From Viridothelium virens (Eukaryota; Ascomycota; Dothideomycetes; Trypetheliales; Trypetheliaceae), in NCBI GenBank assembly GCA_010094025.1, contig ML991857.1, positions 1 to 64,000 of the forward strand: a stretch of 64,000 nt of DNA. The letters run 5' to 3'. The notes under the pieces were generated by a model that was not told where the DNA came from, did not search any database, and saw nothing but the letters and a program-made list of their open reading frames with translations. Of the stretch, positions 1 to 11,172 are shown piece by piece (position 1 is the stretch's first letter; each line of letters opens with the position of its first letter). A program made the translations under genes and the position numbers.

Positions 1-1323
1 CGTACTGGGCACAGAACCAGCTCGCGCACTACACGGACTCGCAGATCGGGTGGATCCCATCGGTGTTCGTGTTCCTCTCGCTGCTGCTGGGCGTGCAGTT
101 CGGGCCGCTGTTTGACCGGTACGGACCGCGGTGGATCAACCTGATAGCGAGTGCGGGGTATGTGGTGTGCTTGGTGCTGCTGGCCGAGTGTACCGAGTAC
201 TGGCAGTTTATGCTGACGTTGGGGGTGTGGGGGGGCGTTTGCTGTGCGGCGCTATCGACGACCGGTCTGGCGGTGCTGAGTCATTGGTTTCGCATGCGGA
301 GGGGCTTGGCGAATGGGATTGCGATGGCGGGGAGTAGTTGTGGGGGTGTTGCATTTCCCTTGATCTTGAGACCTGCGCTGGATCAGCTGGGCTGGAAGTG
401 GAGTATGCGGTTGATTGCTTTGGTCGTGCTGGTCTTGACTGCAGTCGCGAATCTACTGATCAGAGGGCGTTTGCCAGTCGGGAAGAGAAGTGGTGCGATA
501 GACCCGAGATGCTTAAGGGACTCGAGATTGGCGTGGGCTGCCGTGGGAACATTTTGTGAGTTTCCATCATCGTCTGCGCAATCTGTTTCGCTCTTCGTTT
601 TGCGCACTTCAAATTGCTTTTCTCCGTTGTATCGGTATAGTCAAAGTCAGATTGACCATTGACCATTTGTAGGTCTAGAGTTCACCTTGTTCGGATCTTT
701 GGGTCTAATACCAACGTATGCTATTGGCCAGGGTTTCAGTAATCAGACAGCATTCATAATCATAGCCGTTCTTAATGCGTGAGTTGAGACTTGATGATAT
801 TGGATTATTGACAAATGCTTGCTAACCTATGCTAGTGGATCTGCGGTTGGTCGATACGCAAGTGGCATCCTGGCTGATATGTACGGGCATTTCAATACTA
901 TGGGCCTCATGATAGCTTCCAGTATTATTGTCATTGCCGGTGTCTGGTTCTCCGTCGGTCATAAATTGGCTGTCCTTTATCTCTTTGCAGTACTCTTTGG
1001 AGCTTTCACAGGTGGTTACATTAGCCTAGCCCCTTCCTGCATCGGTCAAATTTGCACTGCCGATCGGTTCGGAGAAGTTTTCGGAACCTGCTATTGTGTG
1101 GTCAGCTTTGCGTGAGTGACACCTCCGATCCTGTCTCAGTAAATGTACTGACAAGAGAAGTAACTTGCTTACCATACCAATTGGTGGAGAAGTATTAAAG
1201 GCTGCGGGTTCGGAGGTTCTAATCGGCGTAATGGTTCTTTCGGCCGGAATCGCTCTAGTGTCGTTTTCAATGGCTCGTTGGGCATGTCTAGACTATAAAT
1301 GGAAATGGGCCATCAAGATCTGA
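1..1323 (+). CDS. MFS monocarboxylate transporter-like protein, 5' end outside window
   Basis: This is the 3' part of a Major Facilitator transporter of the fungal monocarboxylate (MCT/Mch) type, which would move a small organic acid or related solute across a membrane. I join exons 1-555, 673-778, 836-1111 and 1161-1323. The reading frame opens at base 3 and stays open to the TGA at 1321-1323. The start codon and first helices lie outside the window. Visible family signs are GWIPSVFVF, the loop FGPLFDRYGPRW (motif-A like), the stretch LSHWFRMRRGLANGIAMAGSSCGG that is typical of MCT proteins, and later hydrophobic helices. The three introns are 57-117 nt with GT..AG ends. The substrate cannot be told from sequence, and the Mch family in fungi includes members that do not carry monocarboxylates. 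Confidence 0.85.
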
Positions 1324-2309
1324 CCATAAGATTTGGATTTTTGTGAAAGCTTTTAGACAGGACTGTCATTTGGTTTGATATTGGTTGATTTGTCCGACAG
1401 GTGAGTATCCTTCCGAGTCGACTTTGGAGGTTGGGATACTGAAGCAGCGGGATGTGCCAAATTTTTCTCTTTTTGACAGCTTTCAGCTTCGTTATTGCAG
1501 TCGTTCTTAGCTGGCCAAAAAAGCTCGCCTACCAATGAGGCTAAGGTAGACGATGTCAGTTGTGGTGAAGCTAGACCCGTAACGTGGACTTATTCTTCGT
1601 GAGAAATCAGAGACAACTGTCCAGCTTGTAGCGATTGCAAGCCCAGCGCTGATATAGATACTGGATGAAGTGGCACAATGTTCGGAATAGGAAGCTCAGG
1701 TGACGCTGGACAATCTTACCGCCTGGTGCCGTGTACATGTGGATGCTTGCTATGGGAGATCCGTCCGAAACCTTGATTCCACATGTAGGCAGTCATCGGG
1801 ATATGGGGTAATGAGATACCTATCTACATGCGTTGTTTGCTCACACACCGATCTCATCTAACTGACATCTGAAAGTTTGTTGGGATCAAGGAAAGATCAT
1901 ACATACCTCAAAAGGCTTCTTCAACGCAGCTCAGCGCTTCTATGAGCGCGCACACCATGCCGGGACCAACTGATTCGTCGGAGTCATCCTGCTGTGGCTG
2001 TTTCTCCCCCAACTCGAGAAGAGGCTGCACCACTCATCGCTGTTGGCAGTGACTTGGCCGCAGTTCCGATCAGCAGTCCGTGCTTCACCAGGGTCTGAGG
2101 TCCCACAATGCTCTCTCGTCCGATCGACTGGGACCAATAATTGATGTGGAGACGGCTTTCAAAGCCAAAGGTCCAGGAATATGAGATTAGCTTCTAAACC
2201 GAGAACGGTACTGTGCGCATGGCTAAGATAAGCCCGATCCGTCTGGAACATTCTATCGTTAATTTGCTTATTCTAGCTGCTGTGTTGACAAAGCTGCACC
2301 GTGACCCTC
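1324..2309. other. Intergenic, tail-to-tail
   Basis: About 1 kb between the convergent ends of two MFS genes. Only short chance frames are present. No repeat, tRNA or conserved protein segment was recognised. Confidence 0.5.
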
Positions 2310-4124
2310 TCACTTCGCCTCTCCCTGCTTCCCTAGTCTTGGCAACTTGATGACCGATAATAAACCTACTACAACCAAAAAAACGACAATGGCGGACCCA
2401 AATGTTAGCGTAAGTGTTTGACGGTAGGCTTCAATAACCTCTTTTTGATGTATCCCCTTCAAGTCCCTGATAGCCTCGACGCTCTTCCTGGCTAATTTGA
2501 TGACTTCCTCTCTCCCTTCGCCGGTGACATTCTGCTCCAGCAATTGCCATAGGGCATTTTGAACAATTAGACTACTCACCGAAACGCCGAGAACGGTGCC
2601 TAGGCTGCGATTAAGTATCAGAGTAGACGTGACGACGGCCTGATCTTCCTGCTTGCAGGTTGCCAAGACAGCCAGGCTTGTGGCGGGAAATGCCAGACCT
2701 TGGCCAATATTTGGAGGTATCAGAAATGTCGTTGCAAGCCAAGGGGGAATTGTAGGCCACATTGCTGTCAATAGGACTGCTCCGATCAACATGGAAAAGC
2801 TCCCAATTACCAATAGAGGTTTCATGCGTCGGGTTGCTGTCATTATGAAGCCTGCTGAAACACCACAGACAGTAGCTGCTATCCATGGTGCGGTGAGGCG
2901 AAAGCCTGACATACTGGGTGTATCGAGGAGGACGGCCTGAAAGAATAGTGGGGCATTGAAGAGTATTGTGTTGATCCCCACCATAGAGAAGAAGTTCGAT
3001 AGGACAAGGTTCGCATGTGGAGGGCGGGATAAGATCCATAGGGGCATGACAGCACGCTCTGCACGCTTTTCTGCATATCCGAGGAAGGGAATACTAACAA
3101 GTGCCAAAACTAGCGAAGTAATAACAAGGGGATGATTCCAAGGTAATATGGCACCGCCGACGTTCAGACCCAAGATGAGAAGCCCTACAGTGAGTGTCAA
3201 CAGGATGGAGCCCGTAATATCGAAGCTGGCGATGAGCTGCCTCGCAGTTTTGTCGCTATTTCGAGCCAAATGTGGCCCCAGGGAAGATGGTATCGTAAAG
3301 GCAGAGAGAATCATAACAAGTGCAATGACCGGAACCTGCATTCCAAAGGTCCAGCGCCAACCTAGTCTGTCACACAGGAATCCTCCAAACGCAGCTCCTG
3401 CAGCAGATCCAGCTCCAAAGAACAAGTTTAAGTAGGACTGAAACACTCCTCGTATCTCGATTGGAACCATATCGTTGATCATGATTGAACCCATCGCCGT
3501 AACGCCTCCTCCTGCTAGTCCAGCAACAGCTCTACCCGCGATGAAGATACCAATAGTTGGAGCAAGAGCACAACCAGTCGTGGCCAACCCGAAAACAAAG
3601 AGAGACGCAAGATGTAGCCATTTGCGACCAATGGTGTCTGACACGCGGCCGAAAAGAGGTTGAAAAGCGGTTGATGTCAACAGAAACGCAGTAGAGAGCC
3701 ATGCCGCTGCATTTGAAGCATTGAAATAGGAAGTAATAACGGGATGACTAGAAGCCATTAACGTAGAATCGAAGTTGGTGATTAGAATCTGAAGGCAGAT
3801 GGAGATAAATGCAACCCAGAATTGCGTAATCCCAACGCCGCCCATGTAAGGATTCTTCCTTTTGCGGACATCATCTTGGGAAACACCATTTCGAGGCTCT
3901 TGACTAGCTTGGCTGCTTCCGTAGTCAGCTTTGGCTTGAGCAGGCTCAGGTATTGGCTGTACAGCAAGGCCGCCCTCTACAACGTTGGCAAAATCTGGTG
4001 ATGCTGCTCTCTCGACGAGAAACCCATTCCGATGGTCCTCACCAAAGTGCTCGCGAAAATTTCCTCGGCCCAGAAGTGGCGTCCTCTCATCATCGTGTAT
4101 TCTCGTGCTTCGCAAGTTACTCAT
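2310..4124 (-). CDS. MFS transporter of the vacuolar basic amino acid (Vba/DHA2-like) type
   Basis: A single-exon gene for a 604-residue Major Facilitator protein. Full-length MFS proteins of the Vba/DHA2 group have about 14 helices and this length fits. The soluble N-terminus carries ERTPLLGRG, an acidic dileucine-like element common in vacuolar fungal transporters. Motif A is seen as FGRVSDTIGRKW, followed by a GRAVAGLAGGGV segment typical of helix 4/5 of the family, and a second half resembling Vba/Fnx1 proteins. From the family, a role in uptake of basic amino acids into the vacuole, or drug efflux, is expected; the choice is inference. It is divergent from the glutamine amidotransferase gene, with about 470 bp between the two starts. 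Confidence 0.85.
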   Translation of the reverse strand: MSNLRSTRIHDDERTPLLGRGNFREHFGEDHRNGFLVERAASPDFANVVEGGLAVQPIPEPAQAKADYGSSQASQEPRNGVSQDDVRKRKNPYMGGVGITQFWVAFISICLQILITNFDSTLMASSHPVITSYFNASNAAAWLSTAFLLTSTAFQPLFGRVSDTIGRKWLHLASLFVFGLATTGCALAPTIGIFIAGRAVAGLAGGGVTAMGSIMINDMVPIEIRGVFQSYLNLFFGAGSAAGAAFGGFLCDRLGWRWTFGMQVPVIALVMILSAFTIPSSLGPHLARNSDKTARQLIASFDITGSILLTLTVGLLILGLNVGGAILPWNHPLVITSLVLALVSIPFLGYAEKRAERAVMPLWILSRPPHANLVLSNFFSMVGINTILFNAPLFFQAVLLDTPSMSGFRLTAPWIAATVCGVSAGFIMTATRRMKPLLVIGSFSMLIGAVLLTAMWPTIPPWLATTFLIPPNIGQGLAFPATSLAVLATCKQEDQAVVTSTLILNRSLGTVLGVSVSSLIVQNALWQLLEQNVTGEGREEVIKLARKSVEAIRDLKGIHQKEVIEAYRQTLTLTFGSAIVVFLVVVGLLSVIKLPRLGKQGEAK

Positions 4125-4590
4125 TGCGACACCATTAGTCCGTGAGGGAACTCCGGAAATCGTAACACAGTGCAGATGTGGGGGAAGGAGCTTCTATATT
4201 TCAGGGCGGTAAATGCATCCCCACGCTCCGCTGCAGCATGCTAAAATGATCGAGACGAAAAGAGATCCGTGATGACAATTGTTGTGGAGGTCTTCAATGG
4301 ATCGGCCAATGAACAGAGCTGTTGAGATTAGCGTTCCCTTCGAGTGCCTGTTAGGGTACTCAATTCCGGTGATAGCCGTAATCGATAACATGGAATTGAG
4401 GTAACCAGTACCAGTGAATGAAGAGAAGCTATCTTACCAACCTCAAGGTTCCTACAGGAACCTAATGTATTGGGTGATTTACTCTCTTCGGTCATTCTCG
4501 TGACATCCTCTCATTCACGATTGGGCAATCGCAACTTATCTCGTGTCTTCCAAATCTACCTAGTACCTTGAGTGTGAAAATCCGATCAGG
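4125..4590. promoter_or_regulatory. Shared divergent promoter region
   Basis: The 466 bp between the start codons of the Vba-type transporter (minus) and the glutamine amidotransferase (plus) must hold both promoters. A pyrimidine-rich stretch precedes the plus-strand ATG. No specific factor site is claimed. Confidence 0.5.
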
Positions 4591-5421
4591 ATGAAACCGC
4601 CTCTCCGCATCGCCGTTCTCGAATGCGATACACCTCTCGACCAAACGCGCCACAAATACGGTGGCTATGGCGGGGTCTTCAAAGCGCTCCTCGAAGCTGG
4701 GGCCATTGCTCTAAACGATCCCAGACTTTCTTCGCTCCCGCACCACGGACTTGAATTGACCAATTTCGACGTTGTCAATGCTGAGCAATATCCTTCACTG
4801 GACGACATCGATGCGATCTTGCTTACTGGTTCGAGGCAGAATGCCTTTGATAACCATCCATGGATCGTAAAGCTCGTCGAGTTCACACGCAAGGTGCTGG
4901 AGGAGCAAGAACGGGTGCGGGTGATAGGAGTGTGTTTTGGACATCAGATAGTCGGGAGGGCTTTAGGAATGAAGGTGGACAGAAGTTATGCCGGCTGGGA
5001 AATCAGCGTGACGCCTATGGAATTAACAGATCGGGGGATGGAGATTTTCAAGGTTGATGGGAAGACAATGGTAAGCTTCACTCTCTAGCTAGCTTCCCTA
5101 TCTGAGCGCAATTGTTAATATTAATGGCAGAGCTTGCATCAAATGCACCGAGATATCATCCTTGAGTACCCAGACGATGTTGAGAAGCTTGGCAGCTCCC
5201 CACGCTGCTTCGTGCAAGGAATGTACAAGAAGAATAAGGTCATAGCTGTGCAAGGGCATCCGGAATTCAACCAGGACATAGTTACGGAGCTGCTAAATTC
5301 CCGACATCACGTTGGTGTGTTCGACGACATTATGTTTAAGGATGGCATGGACAGGGTTGGGAAGAACCACGATGGCGTTGTAGTGTCCCAGGCATTCTTG
5401 CGATTTCTGCTGGATGATTAA
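4591..5421 (+). CDS. Class I glutamine amidotransferase-domain protein
   Basis: Exons 4591-5070 and 5131-5421 encode 256 residues. The protein is a stand-alone class I glutamine amidotransferase fold, close to the yeast YLR126C group and unlike the long GMP synthase or CTP synthase enzymes. The nucleophile elbow is GVCFGHQ with Cys115, and the His-Glu pair of the triad lies in VQGHPEFN (His203, Glu205), so the catalytic set is complete. The usual reaction is hydrolysis of glutamine or a gamma-glutamyl bond to release ammonia, but no synthetase domain is attached and the acceptor is unknown. The 60 nt intron is phase 0. The start gives MKPPLRIAVLECD, where the family normally begins, with a beta-strand ending in a D residue. 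Confidence 0.88.
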
Positions 5422-5996
5422 AATGCGGGAGGGGTGATTCGAACTCTAATGATCTTGACGATGCATTAATGCCTAAATGATACCAATAGATTGCTCGAGA
5501 AGAGATAGAGCTAGATTTAGCTTAATTTTTGAATGGAAAGTCGATGAAACTATACCCGAGATCATCTTGCCTATAAATCGTTCATCAATGAGGCTGTAAG
5601 CTTTCGCGAAAATACTGCGCTATTCAAGTTTTGTGGTAATGCAAAATGCTGGCCGGTTCTCGAACTCACTATTCAAGATTTGCAGAAGCTCATGTTAAGC
5701 CATGCTTAGAGCAATCATCTGGCAATGTTGAACTTCTGAAGCAAATACAAGCACAGCGTGGATAAGCATCGACCAGTAAATACAAAGTACTCAATGAAAT
5801 ACTGTAAATACTATTTCTGTACACCATTTACCCACCTTAACCCTGCGTATAGTTTAGGTTGTTTGCACAATCCAGACTTGGGTGGATACGGCATCCGACC
5901 TGACCGACACCATTCATTTGAAAGAATGGAGTACGGAGTACCTTGTGTACCCAGGCCTTGCAACATTCTCGGGCAACGAGCTTGTAACAGCTGACG
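5422..5996. other. Intergenic
   Basis: About 570 bp of AT-rich sequence downstream of the amidotransferase gene. Nothing supportable was seen. Confidence 0.45.
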
Positions 5997-6332
5997 TCAG
6001 TTCCGTGATGATTGTATTGATGACGTGCTTGCTGAAGCTTCAAGCTTCCTGTCTGTCACCGTAGAGAGACTCGTCGGGCTCGGTGAAATGATGCTAAGGG
6101 CAGAGAAGGATATTTCTGAACTTGCTCTCGGATTCTCCCATGCTGGAGAGCCTGGAGCGATTCCTGAAGCGCCACCAGGGCCTGCATAGACAGCTTCGCC
6201 ACAATCACAAACCGATCTGGTAATGATGTGGGGCACCTGCCATAGTCCTACAATGGTAAAACCAAAAACGGCAATGGACTCAAGGATGAAGAGTCCGAGG
6301 CCGAAGACGAGAAATGGCCGGGTGATGTACAT
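5997..6332 (-). CDS. Hypothetical small membrane protein
   Basis: An open frame of 111 codons starting at the ATG at 6330-6332 (MYITRPFLVFGLG...). An earlier start at 6368 would add 12 residues. The N-terminal third is a hydrophobic helix-hairpin-like stretch (FLVFGLGLFILESIAVFGFTI), followed by a short CDCGEAVYAG segment and a serine-rich tail. It is not recognised as a known family. It sits alone between the amidotransferase and the apyrase, on the opposite strand. The hydrophobic core and low-complexity tail look more like a real small protein than a chance frame, but splice sites upstream could change the start. Confidence is low. Confidence 0.35.
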   Translation of the reverse strand: MYITRPFLVFGLGLFILESIAVFGFTIVGLWQVPHIITRSVCDCGEAVYAGPGGASGIAPGSPAWENPRASSEISFSALSIISPSPTSLSTVTDRKLEASASTSSIQSSRN

Positions 6333-6368
6333 ACTAATTTCTGAAGCGGGTAAGTTGTAAGCAACCAA

Positions 6369-7183
6369 GTGAAAGTTGTCAGAGTGTGGTCAGCAAAATA
6401 GAGAAAATGATAGAATCAAAGTCAGAATTCGAGCAAGGCGAAGAGCTGGCGGCGGTGAAAAAAATATGCGATGGGAAACAATGGAAGCATGTCTGAGATT
6501 TGTGACACCTGTACCTCCGTACCGTGATTCAGAGTTGAGCTCAGTCATGCCGTCAAAGAACTTGAAGTTCAATGGTGACATGGATAGTTACCTTCTGTAC
6601 CTCCGTATTTGGGCAGAGAGCTGATGTAATTTTACGCGAGTGATAGAAATGTATCGCACAGCGACCGTAAGGCAAGTAAGCTGAGGTAGGGGGGCTTAGG
6701 AGGCGTACGAGGCCATAAATGTAGGGGCTAGAAGCGCACTTGCGGAGGAGTCCGTTAGGCGACCGCAGATGAGGCACAGCGGCCCACATTGGAAGGTGCA
6801 TGCATACGGAGTAAAGTAGCAGCGAAGATCAGAGATTGGTCAATGATGATTCAAGAAGTGCTCAAGTTATTCCTGTAACGGAGGTAACGTCGCATGAGCT
6901 TGGACCAAGATGATGTAGCTGCAGATGGGCAGCGCCGCAGCCGGGATGCCGAGACCAGGGCCGCGCAATCACCCCATCGACCACCCTTCAACGCTGTTAT
7001 CACCTGCGATATCTGTCCCTTACGCTTTCATCTGATTGCCTGTCACTCGCTTGCACCTGTTCTGTTCGTTCGGCCTCACCTGTGAATCCGCCGTCCGCCT
7101 TTCTTCACCATTGTACCATTTTGACCTCTCCTCGTATGTCTTCGTAATTGTTGAACGCTGGCGTTCGTTCCTCGTGAACTGCA
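6369..7183. promoter_or_regulatory. Upstream region of the apyrase gene
   Basis: About 800 bp without a supportable gene. The last 150 bp before the apyrase ATG are rich in C and T, as is usual for fungal core promoters and 5' leaders. Confidence 0.4.
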
Positions 7184-9608
7184 ATGGGGAAGTGTAAGGA
7201 CCCTGCGTGCCTGCACTACTTGAACAACCACTAATTTTATTTTTATTTAGGGAGATATGGTGTCATTCTTGACGCGGGCTCATCTGTATGTTCATTGCAA
7301 AACAGTCGCTTTTTTTTCTCTTGATTTTCCAGACTGACAGCCTTTCAGGGGACTCGGTTACATATCTACCGATGGCTCAACAACGCTCGAGCCCGACAAG
7401 ATGCCGGCGCAGAGGACCTTCACTCCCTACCGCGCATAGAAACAAAGAAGAAATGGATCAAAAAGTCTAAGCCAGGTACAAAGTGCATCCGAGGAGCAAA
7501 TCGAATGCGACAATGCTAACGCGATCCCTCTTGTAGGTATCTCAACCTTCGGCGATAAGGCAGCTTTGGTTGGCAAAGAACACCTGGCTCCTCTTCTCGC
7601 ACATGCAGTCGAGCACATTCCCGAACAGGAGGTGGAAAATACGCCAATCTTTCTTCTTGCCACAGCTGGCATGCGACTACTACCAGAATCACAGCAGAAA
7701 GCCGTACTGCAAAGTATATGCGCATATACCCGTGCTACCACCAATTTCATCCTACCGGATTGCGACCTACATATTCAGGTGATTCCCGGTGATACCGAAG
7801 GTCTTTATGGTTGGATCGCAGCGAATTACCTTCTCGGAGGATTCGATCAGCCTGACTCTCATGACCATGGAAAAGATCACCACACATACGGATTTTTAGA
7901 TATGGGAGGAGCATCGGCACAGATTGCCTTTGCCCCGAATCAAACGGAAACGGAAAAGCACGCCGAGGACCTGAAGCTCCTAAGAATGCGGACAATAGAC
8001 GGTGCGGCATCTGAATACAAGGTCTTCACAACCACCTGGCTTGGATTTGGTGCAAATCAGGCCAGGGAAAGATATGTAAAAGAACTGGAAGACGCAAGCC
8101 CAGACGCTCAGGAACTGCCGGATCCTTGCCTTCCTGCAGGACTGAGGGTAAAGAAGAATGGCGATGTCATTGAGCCTGGATCTGCGGAGGACGAAGGAGT
8201 GCGATCACCTTTGATCGGTACAGGGCAATGGGAGGAATGTCTGAGGAGGACCTATCCTCTGCTAGAAAAGGACGTCCCATGTCCCAACGAACCTTGTCTA
8301 GTCAACGGCGCTCACGTACCAACAATCGATTTCGATGTTAATCACTTCGTCGGCGTCTCCGAGTATTGGCATACGACGCACGAGATTTTTGAGATGGACA
8401 AAGCAGACAAGGCCTATGATCTTCATACCTATCAAAATCGAGTGCTGGACTTTTGCAGTAAAGATTGGACAGCCATCGAGAGGGGTATATCCAAGCAAAG
8501 CTGGGGCAAGAAGGTCGATGAATCTACGGCTGCGCATGCCTGCTTCAAAGCGTCCTGGCTGATAAATATGCTGCACAATGGAATCGGTATTCCTCGCCTT
8601 GGTCTCGAAGACGTTCAACATTCTGGCGTCAATGGGACCAAGGAGGTTATCGACAAGGCGAAAGATAAAGGTTTCCTTGATCCTTTTCAACCTATTAACA
8701 AGATTCATGGCACAGAAGTATCATGGACTTTGGGCAAGATGGTTCTCTACGCCGCGTCGCAAATCCCACCAAATACCTCAACATCTTCTGGCTCCCAGAC
8801 TCTTGACGCTTCTAATGCTGTTGGCTTTGGTACAAATACGCGCGCTGGTGTCGCAACTGCTTTCCAATTCTCGGGTGGCAACCCTCTCAATCTTCCCAAT
8901 GACCTTACCGACAACTATGATGGTCCAGCTGGAGACGATGATGGCGACTGGCTTGACACGCTTTTCCACTCTAACTCTTCCCGCAGAATCCCCGGCTTCA
9001 TCTTCTTCATGCTCATCCTTTGCCTCATTGTTTTCCTTCTTTGTGGTCGCGATCGCCGCACATCTTTCTGGCGAAAGATCATCCCCAAGCGCTTCAGACG
9101 GACCGCCACACGCCCTGTCCGACGAAGTGGCACATTCTCGAAACGGCGGAGAGGACTGGCTAGTAAGCTTTTTCCAGGCAGCGGTAGTCCCAGCTACGAG
9201 CGCGTTCTTGAGAACGGAGAGGAAATGGAAGATCTCCGTCTCTCGCCTCTCCCACCTGAGGACTTCGAGAACTTCAGCGACGATAGTGAGAGTAGTAAAG
9301 CTGCTCGAACTTCTGGCTTGGCTACGCCTCAAATTCAAACAAAAGCAACGCCAGGCACGGCGCAGATGTACTCCGATGGATTCAGTCCTCTTGCTGGGCC
9401 CGCCAGCGGCCCTGTCCCTGCTGGCATGACTCCCAGACTTGGCTTGGGACTGAGCCAGAACGCGTTCGAAAAGAGCGGGCTGAGTAGTCGATCAGAGAGT
9501 AAGGAGAAGCTTACACTGGCGCCGAATACATTCAGGGTTAGTCGCCCCGGAAGTCCGACGAAGTTGCGGAGCCCAGGGATACTGCCTGTGAAGGAGGTCG
9601 TGGATTGA
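7184..9608 (+). CDS. YND1: Golgi apyrase / nucleoside diphosphatase, GDA1-CD39 family (Ynd1-like)
   Basis: Exons 7184-7193, 7251-7285, 7349-7475 and 7537-9608 give 747 residues. The family hydrolyses NDPs or NTPs in the Golgi lumen, turning GDP and UDP left by glycosyltransferases into monophosphates that drive nucleotide-sugar exchange. Apyrase motifs are seen in order: DAGSSGTRL near residue 10, ATAGMRLL, LLGGF and FLDMGGASAQIAF. One membrane helix (IPGFIFFMLILCL...) lies near residues 542-562, followed by a basic then serine-rich cytosolic tail of about 185 residues, as in Ynd1 and unlike Gda1. The first exon has only 10 nt (ATG GGG AAG T) and the second 35 nt, yet all four join in frame to read MGKWRYGVILDAGSSG. 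Any use by the UDP-sugar genes 20 kb away is inference. Confidence 0.92.
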
Positions 9609-10800
9609 ATTTCTATGAATATCTTTTCACACCGTGACGCACTGCCTGTGGCGTCTATGGGGCTAGAAAATGGACATGCGCTACGGATCTGATGGCCTGG
9701 ATCTTTGGATATACCAACCGTCTCCATGAGTGATGGGGGATACTGCGTCGACCTCAAGGTCGCATAGGCTTTTCCTAGCGCTATCGTAGGAGCGCTCTTG
9801 CTAATGCCTAATAACCTCACTGTATATAACTAACGAATTCACTTCGATTCAATCAGATTTTCCTATTCTGTACCCAAGTCTGACGGTAAAGCCTGTTGTT
9901 GAGGCAGTATCGCCGCCCAGCTCAGCTCGTAGCAAGTAGAACATGTTCTAAATATGTTCTGAACGCATTGGGACGCCAGCTTATGGTCACTCTCGACGGC
10001 CGTAGCGTTTTCTACAGCATGCCCTTCACATCAAAAGCCATCATGTCCAAACTTAGCTTCATCCCATTCCGAACATATTCAGAACAAGTTGGACGAGATG
10101 GCAAATGGTTTCTCTGCATCGCCGTACAACGCCTCTGCACTCAAAAGGAGCGACTGCAATGTAGCGTCTATTTCTGAAGGAAGCATCAGCAGTGAGGATT
10201 CATCATCGGCATCGTCGCCTCTATTCGGGCGCGTAGGTTTGTACCTCTTCTTTACCCTAATCTCACAGGACGCTCCTTCTCGACCTCCACCATGTGTAGC
10301 GGAATGAACGGCCTTGCCGGTAAATTGGCAACTCCTCGAAGTCATCCGATTGCTCTTCGTCATAGTGAAGTTGGCCACCTCGACCAGAATCTCGACGCCC
10401 TCATCCGGTTCACCTCAATTCCTACAGCCTCGTGAATTTTGAAGTCATGCATTTCAATCAACTGTGCCTTCTTTACTTTCTTTCCTTTCCTGGATAAAAA
10501 CCCAGCCAACGAACTCCATCATGGCCTACCTCGCGAACAAGTCCATCAATTCTCCCTGAATTTCGTCACGTGGTTTATCATCTGAACTGCCCTGATGAGT
10601 TCTTCAAAATACACCACTCTCGTTCAAAATGAATACCTCTGAGCAGCTCTACTGAATCCGCGCCGTGTTCTGTTTCGAGCCTAGAGTAATCTCTATGCAA
10701 AAATGTCCGTGCGCAACAACCTCTGGTGGCCGGACAAAGGATATTCGTGTAGAACACCACAAAGAAATGTTTACTGGCGAATAACTGCATCAACTGTATC
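9609..10800. other. Intergenic, possible small frame on the minus strand
   Basis: About 1.2 kb without a firm gene. A minus-strand frame at 10079-10378 (99 codons, ending AEALYGDAEKPFAISSNLF) has protein-like composition, but no family was recognised and it may be a relic. Confidence 0.35.
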
Positions 10801-11078
10801 CAGAGGCAATCTCAAATAGCGTGGCTAATCCGCACTAGGGTGCGATCCGCTGAGGCAGAACGCGTTACACAGCGTCGCTGCGCCTGGAATGGGGGAGTTC
10901 TGCGTGTTTCCACCTGCAAACGATTCACTGCATGCAGAGGCGATCTAAATGAATCAGCGTAGCTAATTCGGACTAGGGTGCGATCCATTGAGAGTTCCAA
11001 AACCACTCCCGCCCTACAATCCAAAGGGATTTCGCGTGTCTTAATCTGCAAACGGAGATACATGCATGGGCTGCTCTG
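10801..11078. repeat. Imperfect tandem duplication, period about 138 bp
   Basis: Two units lie head to tail, about 10801-10938 and 10939-11078. Both contain the block GAGGCRATCT, then AGCGTRGCTAATYCG, ACTAGGGTGCGATCC at 10834 and 10972, and later a GCGTGT...CTGCAAACG block. Differences are scattered through the units, so the duplication is not recent. It lies about 95 bp before the DUF7924-like gene. Confidence 0.75.
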
Positions 11079-11172
11079 CCAGGTGGCTGGTTCCCACCCC
11101 AAACTTTGTCCTCACCGTCTCTGCTAGCCGTCGATGGCAAACGGAGGATCTCCATACACCCAATAGACGTCT

